The notes under the pieces are model-generated. The model saw only the letters and a list, made by a program, of their open reading frames with translations, had not been told where the DNA came from and searched no databases. A program made the position numbers and the translations under genes. Of a stretch of DNA of 64,000 nucleotides, positions 52,362-60,264 are shown piece by piece. Numbering within the stretch: the stretch's first letter is position 1; each line of letters begins with the position of its first letter. The DNA is from an uncultured Bacteroidales bacterium (lineage in GTDB: Bacteria > Bacteroidota > Bacteroidia > Bacteroidales > F082): positions 44,640-108,639 of the forward strand of contig CAMVCZ010000007.1 of the NCBI GenBank assembly GCA_947166105.1, written 5' to 3'.

Positions 52362-53600
52362 TTACTCCAGTACGAGTTTCCTTGTGGCGACAGCCCCATT
52401 CTCGTCCGTGATGTGCAGCATATACACGCCTTGCGCCAGGCCTTTCAGGTTGATTTCGTTGGCGTTTCGGACGGTTTTAAGCAACTGGCCTATGGCGTTG
52501 TAAACCCTGACTTCAGCGGTGGTTGTGCCTCCGATGTGAACAATGCCGTTTGTTGGGTTAGGCAATACGGTGACACCATCGTTTTCATGTTCTTCTACGA
52601 CACCCGTTATGGTGGCCGTGGCGCAAACAGGTTCCGATTCTTCCTCGCCGTAGACCGCAGTGACGCAGTATTCAACATCGATGCCTTTCGAGAACTCTGT
52701 ATCGGTGTAATAGGTTTGGAAAGTACGAGGAATCTCAGCAATCAGTTCATCGTCGCGATAGATGCGATAACCGGTTAGAATCTCGCCGCTACGGTTCCCT
52801 GATTTCGCCTCGCTTACTTTAGGACTGGCCAAAGTAGCGGAAACGCAGACATTGTTCCATAGTCCAAGTTCAGACAAGCTAAACCAACTCATATCGTTTG
52901 TTCTCCATAAATCGCTTTTCCATGGCACCACATTCCCATTATTCACACCCAATATCAGGGAGGATGTAATGGCGTAACCACCAATCCAATATTCGGTTCC
53001 CTCATTGATAACAATACTATCTTCAACGCTATATGTATTCCATTGTTCAGTAACATATTCATAAGTGGGCTGATCATATATCAAGACGAGATCGTCCATA
53101 TTGCCCGTATATATTTTAATCCCATAGTGCGTTGTTTGATTTGAGGGTGTCCAAGGCACGAAAGAAATGTCTTTAATAGTCCATCCAACAAAAGGCTCCA
53201 AATCAGATGGTTCAAAACGATTTACCCCAACTTGTTCAACCACTCCGCCAGGAGAAAAAAGCACATCATCAATGTCCTCGTTGCTCCACGATAATCTGGC
53301 CTCAGTTATGCCCACGGGCACATTCCATGACAACAAAACCGAATCATTTTCGCCGACTTGTATATTTAACTCTGAAACGGGGAATAGACTTTGTTTATTA
53401 CCAGAACTTTTTTCCGACGGTAATAAGGAAAGGGCGCGTTCTGTCTGCATTCTGTGTATAGCGTCTGATTCGGGCTTGTATTGCAACAGTTTTCCTACCG
53501 CCTTTTCGCCTATAGTTCCTATTCTCATATACATGCTTACTTGTGCAAAGTCCAAGAACGACAGGGAAAGCATTCCCAAAAGGAGTAGTACTTTTTTCAT
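52362..53600 (-). CDS. T9SS-exported protein of unknown function
   Basis: A 412-residue protein starting MKKVLLLLGMLSLSFLDFAQ. The middle is beta-rich with fibronectin-like segments (VLLSWNVPVGITEARLSW, GYRIYRDDELIAEIP, VEYCVTAVYGEEES), as in Bacteroidetes peptidases and adhesins but without a catalytic domain. The end is a type A T9SS domain (VLPNPTNGIVHIGG, VYNAIGQLLKTV, GVYMLHITD, RKLVLE). A segment around 120-270 (YEYVTEQWNTYSVEDSI) recalls sequences that accompany such surface peptidases. The upstream start at 53654 lies beyond the promoter. Confidence 0.75.
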   Translation of the reverse strand: MKKVLLLLGMLSLSFLDFAQVSMYMRIGTIGEKAVGKLLQYKPESDAIHRMQTERALSLLPSEKSSGNKQSLFPVSELNIQVGENDSVLLSWNVPVGITEARLSWSNEDIDDVLFSPGGVVEQVGVNRFEPSDLEPFVGWTIKDISFVPWTPSNQTTHYGIKIYTGNMDDLVLIYDQPTYEYVTEQWNTYSVEDSIVINEGTEYWIGGYAITSSLILGVNNGNVVPWKSDLWRTNDMSWFSLSELGLWNNVCVSATLASPKVSEAKSGNRSGEILTGYRIYRDDELIAEIPRTFQTYYTDTEFSKGIDVEYCVTAVYGEEESEPVCATATITGVVEEHENDGVTVLPNPTNGIVHIGGTTTAEVRVYNAIGQLLKTVRNANEINLKGLAQGVYMLHITDENGAVATRKLVLE

Positions 53601-53623
53601 AGGATATTTTTTTGTTTTCGCGG

Positions 53624-53631
53624 CAAAAATA
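53624..53631 (-). promoter_or_regulatory. -7 element of the T9SS gene
   Basis: TATTTTTG on the minus strand, 24 bases before 53600. Confidence 0.55.
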
Positions 53632-53703
53632 ATCATGTTTTTCAAAGAAAGCAAGAAAAGTGACTCTTTTTTGCCTATGTCTTTAAAGGAAAGTATTATA
53701 ATG

Positions 53704-53742
53704 AAAACCGCCGCACAAGACCAAAAAGCCCTATGCGGCGAT
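53704..53742 (-). terminator. Hairpin after gatE
   Basis: CGCCGCA and TGCGGCG (53709-53715, 53734-53740) followed on the minus strand by GTTTTC; 26 bp after the gatE stop. Confidence 0.6.
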
Positions 53743-53767
53743 TCTAATAATTCGAATTAGAAAAACG

Positions 53768-55714
53768 CTATTTGATGTTGTTAGCCAATTCTTTCATTTC
53801 GATGTTGCCCGTCGCTTCCCGCATCTGCCCCATGATCCAGTTCATGCGGTCGAGGTCGGTGCAGGATTTCTTCTTCGGAGCGAAGCCTGCGCAGAGGTTG
53901 TCGAGCTTGGTCAGAAGATCGTCTTTCGCAAAACGCTTGAAACCAATCTTTTCCAGGACCTGCTCCATCGGCAGAGAAGCGTCGTCCACCAAGGCGGGAG
54001 CCATGTTCCAAGCCAAGCGGTAGTGCAAGCCTTGCTCCTTCAGGAAGGCGAACATATTATATAAGGTGTTGTCGTTGAACTTCGAGGCGGGGTTCTTGCC
54101 CAGCAAATGCTTCAGCCTCATACCGACAAAACGCCCGACGGTGCGGCCGTCCACGCCGAGTTTTTCGACGACTTCGGCCATCACGGGGAACCAGTTCTTT
54201 GCGAAGATGTAACGGAAGCAGTCTTCCGGCACGTTCCACTCCTTGAGTTTGTAGTAACGCTCGATGATTTCGGTGGGCAGTTCGGCGCGCAAAGCCTTGA
54301 TGAAGGCCGGGTCGAGCGGAATGGGAGCCGAGTCGGTGTCGGGGTACATACGGTCGGCACCGGGCAACACGCGCTCAAAGATGGTGATGCCGTTGCAGAT
54401 GGCCTTACGGGTCTCTTTCGGAACGCCATCAAAGGCCATGAGGCAACGTTCTTCGATGGTTTCGATGGCGGTGGGCATGTCGTTTTGCGGTCCCCAAACG
54501 AGGATGAGGGCATCTTCGTCGGTGGCATGGATGCGCTTGGCTAATTTGTGCCACTGCGAATGGCTCAAAACGGGTTCAAACATCTCGTCGTGGAGCATGT
54601 TGGGACGCTCGAGGCAGGCGATGACCTTCAGGCGGTCGGCGATTTCGTCAGCAAACATCTTGCCGGGTTGGGTGAAATGCGACAAAACGCCATGGAACTT
54701 CGGCAACTTGACGAGTTTCAGTGCGCCGCCTTTGGCTTTGTTGTCCAAGATGGGCAAATAGTCGGTCGGGAACGACACGTCGGCCACTTCCACTTTCCAG
54801 CCTTCCTTGCCGATTTCGCGATTCAGCCTTTCTTGCAACTGAACCAGCGACCACTGACGGAAGCACTCATTATGAGAGAGTTCGGGAATCCATTTGGCGT
54901 GTTGCACACCTTTTAATTCAATGCGGGTGCCACCCGTGCAGCTCACGTTCACATCTTGGCGGCCTGCGCCCATGCCCGTGCGGACCAAACCCGTCGAGCG
55001 ACCAAGGAAACGGATGTATTCGCAAGTTTCCTTCAGTTCGTCAGGATTTTTGCAGTCGGGATAGGTGACGGTCTCGATCAGCGGCACACCGAGGCGGTCG
55101 GTCTGATAGATACGGCGGTGGCCAATGTCGCTGATTTCGCGGCAAGCGTCCTCCTCGATGCTCAACTGTATCAGGCGGATGTCTTTCTTTGGCAGTTTCA
55201 GCAAGCCTTCCACGCCGATGATGGCGGTGCGCTGGAATCCCGTCGGGATGGAGCCGTCAAGGTATTGTTTGCGGGTGATGTGTACTTCGCCCACGATGTT
55301 CAGGTTGGAACGCAAGGCGATGATGATGGCGTTGTGCAGTGCCTCGCGGTTGATGGGGAACGGCGGGGTGTCGTCCACGTCGTAGGTGCAGGCGGTGCCG
55401 TTCTTGATGCGATAGACGATTTCCTTCTTCGTCTTGAACTCCATCAAGGCCGTGCCGTCATATTCGCCTAATTCCGAGAGGGTTGGGCGCATGTGGCGGA
55501 TGAGTTCGGCATCGTAGTCGTCAAACTTGTTGAATTGTCCGGCGGGACAGTGGCAAAACAGTTTTTCTTTTGTCTTAATCTGTTGGTGCACTTCCAGTCC
55601 CGACATGAAGCCTATGCGGTCATAGTCTTCTTGGGTGGCTTTCTTGCGCTCGACATAGCCGGCCTGTTGCTTGGTCAGCTCGTAGTTGGCGCGTGGGTCG
55701 AAGTTGGTGCTCAT
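53768..55714 (-). CDS. gatE: Archaeal-type Glu-tRNA(Gln) amidotransferase subunit E
   Basis: A 648-residue protein with the GatB/E kinase domain (GFMSGLEVHQQIKTKEKLFC, IEEDACREI, GVPLIETVTYPD) and, unlike bacterial GatB, an inserted AspRS-like domain (about 330-440; WGPQNDMPTAIETIEERC) followed by GADRMYPDTDSAPIPL, a GatE hallmark. The C-terminal helical and YqeY-like parts are present. With GatD it would amidate Glu-tRNA(Gln). Length is normal for GatE and well above the about 480 of GatB. Confidence 0.92.
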   Translation of the reverse strand: MSTNFDPRANYELTKQQAGYVERKKATQEDYDRIGFMSGLEVHQQIKTKEKLFCHCPAGQFNKFDDYDAELIRHMRPTLSELGEYDGTALMEFKTKKEIVYRIKNGTACTYDVDDTPPFPINREALHNAIIIALRSNLNIVGEVHITRKQYLDGSIPTGFQRTAIIGVEGLLKLPKKDIRLIQLSIEEDACREISDIGHRRIYQTDRLGVPLIETVTYPDCKNPDELKETCEYIRFLGRSTGLVRTGMGAGRQDVNVSCTGGTRIELKGVQHAKWIPELSHNECFRQWSLVQLQERLNREIGKEGWKVEVADVSFPTDYLPILDNKAKGGALKLVKLPKFHGVLSHFTQPGKMFADEIADRLKVIACLERPNMLHDEMFEPVLSHSQWHKLAKRIHATDEDALILVWGPQNDMPTAIETIEERCLMAFDGVPKETRKAICNGITIFERVLPGADRMYPDTDSAPIPLDPAFIKALRAELPTEIIERYYKLKEWNVPEDCFRYIFAKNWFPVMAEVVEKLGVDGRTVGRFVGMRLKHLLGKNPASKFNDNTLYNMFAFLKEQGLHYRLAWNMAPALVDDASLPMEQVLEKIGFKRFAKDDLLTKLDNLCAGFAPKKKSCTDLDRMNWIMGQMREATGNIEMKELANNIK

Positions 55715-55736
55715 ATTCGTTGTTGAATTGTTGATC

Positions 55737-55838
55737 GTTGAATTGTTTAATTGTTGTTCTGTCGGATTTGCAATCCGCGCTTCAAAAACAATCGGCTAAA
55801 ATAGGAGTTTTTTGGATTGGTTTTGAAAAAATGGGAAA
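55737..55838. repeat. AT-rich leader repeat and short palindrome upstream of gatE
   Basis: 55737-55757 is identical to 48811-48831. It is followed by CGGATTTGCAATCCG (55765-55779). No clear TAnnTTTG is visible for gatE. Confidence 0.4.
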
Positions 55839-56021
55839 ATGATTGAAAAAAAAATCTTGAAAGCCCAAAAACTTGGGTTTATTTCACACTCATTTTTGAT
55901 AGAAAACCAAATTGCAACTTCTGTTTTTAAGGGAAAATCACAAGCAGAACAGTTATTGGAAATGAGGAAAAAGGATGAACCTGAAATTGTTTTTCCTTGG
56001 ATTTCGACAAAATTTGAGTAA
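55839..56021 (+). CDS. Doubtful small AT-rich ORF of 60 aa
   Basis: MIEKKILKAQKLGFISHSFL... ends KDEPEIVFPWISTKFE. It is preceded by GGGAAA and lies in a clearly AT-rich patch (55796-56040) unlike both neighbours. A charged helical reading (GKSQAEQLLEMRKKDEPEI) is protein-like, but no promoter or family is recognised. Confidence 0.25.
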   Translation: MIEKKILKAQKLGFISHSFLIENQIATSVFKGKSQAEQLLEMRKKDEPEIVFPWISTKFE

Positions 56022-56043
56022 AAACTCTTTCTGCAAGAAAACA

Positions 56044-57405
56044 CTACTCTATCCTCACCCGACTAATCACCCCGCGATTGCTCCCCGAATCGAAAAACAC
56101 GCTGTAGGCATAACCGCCGTGTACCTTGAAGACTTTGGGATAAATCTTCTTGCTGGCCTTTTGTCCCATGCCGACCGTGCCCGCCTTGGGGTTGTAAAGG
56201 CCGAGGTAATTCATGCCGTCTTTGGTGAACAGACCGTAAGTCTTGCCCGTAGCTTTGTCAATGAGAAACTCGTTTTGGAAAAATTGCTCTCCCGAGATGA
56301 TTTTCAGGGGCCGCCTTTTCGCAACCTTGAAGTTGGTGCTGATTTCCACGATTTCGCGATTGTCGAGGTCGGCAAACTGAAGCAAACCATTGACTTTCAA
56401 GGGAACAATCTGGTATTCCTTTTTGGCCATGATGGAGCAATACCATTGGATTTTGCCCAACAATGACGAGTTTTCAGCCAAGCGCATCAAATTGCCGTCC
56501 CAAATCTCCTCGTTGATGAGGTCGATGCCATTGTCCTCCATCACTGCCAAATGATATTCGTTTTGGATTTTCAACCATTGAGATTGGCAGGCGCGGTAGC
56601 CGAGGGTGTCAATGAAACTGCACAGAAATTGTGGCTTCGCATCCGAAACACCCTTCATCACATAATAGAAGTCTTGGCTCTTGCCGTGGTTGTATTTGAG
56701 CCAATAAAGTCCTTTGTCATTTATAATGGTCTTTACGATGTATGCACCGTTGAACTCGCAAACGATTTTGAGTAGTTTGTTGCGGTAATCCTCCCGAGAG
56801 AAGGTGGAAACGGGCTGGATAACCTGCTTCTCGTCAAGATACACCTGCAAGCAACTGTCTTGTCCGACGAGGATGAGGTCGTTGAAAGCGTCGATGTAGA
56901 GTTTTTCACACAGTTGGTCGAAGTCTTTGTGGGCTTGCTCCACACCATCGGTGTCTAAGACGACCATCGAGGAAGTCTTGGGCTTGTTTTCCAAGAGGTA
57001 GATTTTCCCATCCAAAAATGCGATGTCGGCGATGTTGCGGTTGGTTTTCGATCGGTAAAAATCCTGATAGGCCGTAACGCCCACTTCTTGAAGGTCGTAG
57101 CTCATCTTCCTCATTTTGAAGCTGATATTGAGCGAGTCGCGCTGCAACTGCTTCGTCGTGAGGCTCACCACCGTATCTTGATAGCCGATACAGGAATAAT
57201 GCAGATTGACGGCCTCCGTGCGGTCATAAATCGGCAGTTCATAGCGGCCTTTGGCATCGGTGCTCGTGCCGTAAGGCGTGTTCACGATGCTGATGTTCAC
57301 GTTCTCCACACCGAGATTGCCGTAAATGGTGGTTTTGGTTTGGGCGAAAAGCACTGAACCAAACCAAAGCAATACAATTAAGGTGAAAATAGTTCTTTTT
57401 TCCAT
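56044..57405 (-). CDS. Secreted protein with carboxypeptidase-regulatory-like and propeller-like domains
   Basis: A 453-residue protein: signal peptide (ending VLFAQ), a short Ig-like CarboxypepD_reg domain (about 25-95; YGTSTDAKGRYELPIYD) and a C-terminal region of repeated beta segments resembling a six-bladed propeller (IADIAFLDGKIYLLEN, LLQFADLDNREIVEIS, KTYGLFTKDGMNYLGLY). It ends ISRVRIE. The protein at 60261..61526 has the same plan. Function unknown. It lies 11 bp after the EreA-like gene, so both are probably one transcript. Confidence 0.7.
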   Translation of the reverse strand: MEKRTIFTLIVLLWFGSVLFAQTKTTIYGNLGVENVNISIVNTPYGTSTDAKGRYELPIYDRTEAVNLHYSCIGYQDTVVSLTTKQLQRDSLNISFKMRKMSYDLQEVGVTAYQDFYRSKTNRNIADIAFLDGKIYLLENKPKTSSMVVLDTDGVEQAHKDFDQLCEKLYIDAFNDLILVGQDSCLQVYLDEKQVIQPVSTFSREDYRNKLLKIVCEFNGAYIVKTIINDKGLYWLKYNHGKSQDFYYVMKGVSDAKPQFLCSFIDTLGYRACQSQWLKIQNEYHLAVMEDNGIDLINEEIWDGNLMRLAENSSLLGKIQWYCSIMAKKEYQIVPLKVNGLLQFADLDNREIVEISTNFKVAKRRPLKIISGEQFFQNEFLIDKATGKTYGLFTKDGMNYLGLYNPKAGTVGMGQKASKKIYPKVFKVHGGYAYSVFFDSGSNRGVISRVRIE

Positions 57406-57416
57406 AAGTCAATGTG

Positions 57417-58658
57417 TTATTCTTGGACCGAATGTGCTTTATGATTCTCTTTCAAGTAAAAAATGCCATCGAAAACCTTCGCCCATTTGCCCGGCTTGCT
57501 GTCATAGCCCAATATGATGCTATTGAAAACATGGTCAACCCAATCTTTCTTTTGGCTCAAATCGCAGAAGCCGTATTCCATACCGCGCTGGATAAGCTGA
57601 TACTCCATCGATGTTGAGTCAGGCACAATAACCGTGCTGTCGTTCGCATAGAAAAAGCCCGTGCTGCCGCCACCCGAAGTGAAAGCTAATGAATACACCT
57701 GGCCAGGGAAAGTGTTTTCAAGATGCTCACCCATTAGCACAAACTTTTTGTACAAATCAGGCTCAGGCTCTTTTCCATACACAATTTGGTCAATTTTTTT
57801 TGCACCGTGAAAGTTGGCAGCCCAAATGATGACTTTCCTATCGGGAAAATGGTTCAGGTACCAAATCACATTCTCGGCCATTTGCCGGTCGCGGATGTTG
57901 ATGCCTTCGTTTTGTGCATCCCAATCGGTGAATCCCAACCTCACCTGTCCCGAAAACGCCAAGGCGTTGTCAATGGCCATGTCAAGGATGGCCTTCTTTT
58001 CCAAATCGGTTTCCTCTTCCAAGGCTTTTTGGGCTTGGCTCATCTTCGAATCAAAGTAATCCAATTCGTTATGTGTCAAAGTGGTATCCATGCCCATCAT
58101 GCGGTCATGAATAGCCATCAGGGAATCAAAAGTACTTCCTCCTAACACGCTTGAAACGCTTGGTGAGGAAGCCAACAAATATGGGATGAGGAAATAGTCA
58201 CCGAGGGAAGGATTGCAATCCATTCCCCAATACCTCACCTTGCCGTTGCGCATGGCCTCCACTAAAGGAGCGGCTTCTTTCGTTTGACTCCATAAACCAT
58301 ACCAGGCATTGGCAACATCAAGATAGAGGCTGTCGATGCACAACGGCGGCAAAACGCCCTGCAATACAGCGCCATCAAGGAATCCCATGCCTTCCAAAAT
58401 GACATCATATTCATTGTCCGCGTTGAGATATTCAATCAGTTCTGGCTTGATTTCAAAGGTCCTTCCGTCGGCATGTCCTGCCTCGCCTAAAATGACGATG
58501 CGCTTGTCCTTGACGGCGTTTTTGATTTGTTTAAAACTGGTGGATTCATCCGAAAAAGCGTGAAATTCATCGGCGATTTGTTGCTCTGTTGTTTTCGTAC
58601 TGCAAGAGATGAGCAGTGCAAACAGCGACATAATTGTAATAAAGAACATTTTTTTCAT
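57417..58658 (-). CDS. EreA/ChaN-like lipoprotein
   Basis: A 413-residue lipoprotein (lipobox LLISC) of the erythromycin-esterase-like fold: IVILGEAGHADGRTFEIK near residue 55, a middle YWGMDCNP, DRQMAENVIWYL and IIWAANFHGAK. These hold the Glu/His residues expected for the family. Members of this fold have varied and mostly unknown activities, so macrolide resistance should not be assumed. First gene of a pair with 56044..57405. Confidence 0.75.
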   Translation of the reverse strand: MKKMFFITIMSLFALLISCSTKTTEQQIADEFHAFSDESTSFKQIKNAVKDKRIVILGEAGHADGRTFEIKPELIEYLNADNEYDVILEGMGFLDGAVLQGVLPPLCIDSLYLDVANAWYGLWSQTKEAAPLVEAMRNGKVRYWGMDCNPSLGDYFLIPYLLASSPSVSSVLGGSTFDSLMAIHDRMMGMDTTLTHNELDYFDSKMSQAQKALEEETDLEKKAILDMAIDNALAFSGQVRLGFTDWDAQNEGINIRDRQMAENVIWYLNHFPDRKVIIWAANFHGAKKIDQIVYGKEPEPDLYKKFVLMGEHLENTFPGQVYSLAFTSGGGSTGFFYANDSTVIVPDSTSMEYQLIQRGMEYGFCDLSQKKDWVDHVFNSIILGYDSKPGKWAKVFDGIFYLKENHKAHSVQE

Positions 58659-58694
58659 GATGCGATTGTAATTATGAGTTTTAGTCTTGCAAAC

Positions 58695-58754
58695 TTAAAA
58701 AACACCAATAAATGAGAATGCCGCAAAAAGCAAAAGAATGTAAATCTTCTTCAT
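58695..58754 (-). other. Signal-peptide-like micro-ORF
   Basis: MKKIYILLLFAAFSFIGVF and a stop, 36 bp upstream of the EreA-like gene. It looks like a signal peptide without a mature part: either the remnant of a deleted gene or a leader peptide. The rest of 58659-58944 holds only the promoter at 58870. Confidence 0.3.
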
Positions 58755-58869
58755 AGAACGTAATTTTTGAGGGTTAAACTTTATCAAATACGGGTTAAAA
58801 TGCTGCAAAAACCATTCCATTGTTTCAAAAAAACAATCAACAATAAATACGTTGAAAAGAAAAACTTCC

Positions 58870-58877
58870 TATTTTTG
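58870..58877 (+). promoter_or_regulatory. -7 element of the DUF4143 ATPase
   Basis: TATTTTTG, 68 bases before the ATG at 58945. Confidence 0.5.
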
Positions 58878-58944
58878 CAAAATCATTATTTCCTATGGAA
58901 AAGTGTAGTCAAACAACACAAATCAATACGAAACGGTGTAAATT

Positions 58945-60264
58945 ATGCAAATTAGAAGAGATATTGAAGCCTTGTTTTTGGCTTGGAAGCAATCGGAGAA
59001 CAGGAAGCCTATATTGTTGCAGGGAGCGAGACAAATCGGCAAGACTTGGGCTATGGAGAAGTTCGGGAAAGACCATTACGACTATTGCGTGAAGTTCGAC
59101 TTCGACCGCCATCCCGAGTATAAAGACGCTTTTGCGAATTCCAAAGAGCCTGAACGGGTGCTGAAGGAGTTGGCCATTTATAGCAACGTGCCTTTGCTCC
59201 CCGAAAAGACACTTGTCATTTTCGACGAAATCCAGGAATGCGAGGAGGCGTTGAACAGCCTGAAGTATTTCTATGAGGACGCGCCACAATACCACATTAT
59301 GGCGGCTGGTTCGTTGCTTGGGGTGGCTGTCAAAAAGCGGAGGATGTCGGTGCCCGTTGGGAAGGTGAGGTTGGTTAGAATGTATCCCATTTCGTTCCGT
59401 GAGTTCCTCCAATCTTCTGACCCAAAGACGTTTGAGTACATTGAAACCATCCAAACGGCGGAACGCCTCCCCACGATGGTGCTCAACAAACTATTGCTTG
59501 AGTATAAGCGGTATATGGTTTGCGGCGGTATGCCCGAGGCGGTGGTGGCTATGCTCGAAAACAAGGGAATGGCCGCCGTCGATGAGGCCTTGCAAGGCAT
59601 TTTGGACTTGTATGAGTTGGATTTCGCCAAATATGCCGACCCGATGGAGATACCTCGAATCCGTTCCATTTGGCATTCGTTGCCCGCGCAGTTGTCGAAA
59701 GAAAACCACAAATTCATTTACAAGGTGATACGCACGGGCGCACGCTCGAAAGATTACGAGGATGCCTTGCTTTGGCTGAATGATGCTGGAATGATAACGC
59801 AAGTGTTCAATGTCTCCAAGCCGGGCATTCCGTTGAGCGGCTATGCGGAGCGCGATGCTTTCAAGGTGTATGCCTGTGACTGTGGTTTGCTGCGTCGGTT
59901 GGCTCGTGTGACTCCCGAGGTCATCACAAACGGTAATGCGGGCTTTACGGAGTTTAAGGGGGCATTGGCTGAAAATGCGGTGCTTCAGTCGCTGATGGCG
60001 CAATCCGATGCAGAAGTGCCTTATTATTGGACTTCGGGCAATACGGCAGAAGTTGAGTTTGTCATCCAGCACGGGGCGGAAATCGTTCCAATCGAAGTCA
60101 AGGCGGAGGAAAACGTGGGCGGCAAGAGCCTGACGGTTTACAACGAGAAATACCATCCGAAATATCGTGTCAGGTTCTCGTCCAACAACCTTCAACGGAA
60201 CGGGAATATGCTCAGCATCCCATCGCCGATGGCCTGCTGGTTATGGAAGTTTCTTTGTGATTAA
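58945..60264 (+). CDS. AAA_14/DUF4143 ATPase
   Basis: A 439-residue protein. Walker A is GARQIGKT (27-34), Walker B LVIFDEIQE (Asp94, Glu95), with an arginine-finger-like MYPISFREFL segment near 155. The DUF4143 C-terminal part has WTSGNTAEVEFVIQ and VPIEVKAEENVGGKS, a PD-(D/E)XK-like D/E...ExK pattern. Very common in Bacteroidetes and often multi-copy; function unknown. It is the fourth ATPase gene of this broad class in the window. Its stop overlaps the convergent gene by 4 bp. Confidence 0.88.
   Translation: MQIRRDIEALFLAWKQSENRKPILLQGARQIGKTWAMEKFGKDHYDYCVKFDFDRHPEYKDAFANSKEPERVLKELAIYSNVPLLPEKTLVIFDEIQECEEALNSLKYFYEDAPQYHIMAAGSLLGVAVKKRRMSVPVGKVRLVRMYPISFREFLQSSDPKTFEYIETIQTAERLPTMVLNKLLLEYKRYMVCGGMPEAVVAMLENKGMAAVDEALQGILDLYELDFAKYADPMEIPRIRSIWHSLPAQLSKENHKFIYKVIRTGARSKDYEDALLWLNDAGMITQVFNVSKPGIPLSGYAERDAFKVYACDCGLLRRLARVTPEVITNGNAGFTEFKGALAENAVLQSLMAQSDAEVPYYWTSGNTAEVEFVIQHGAEIVPIEVKAEENVGGKSLTVYNEKYHPKYRVRFSSNNLQRNGNMLSIPSPMACWLWKFLCD

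Noticed and set aside
57417..58658. Macrolide resistance by an erythromycin esterase
   Set aside because: Only the fold is shared; lipoprotein form and context give no reason to assume drug hydrolysis.
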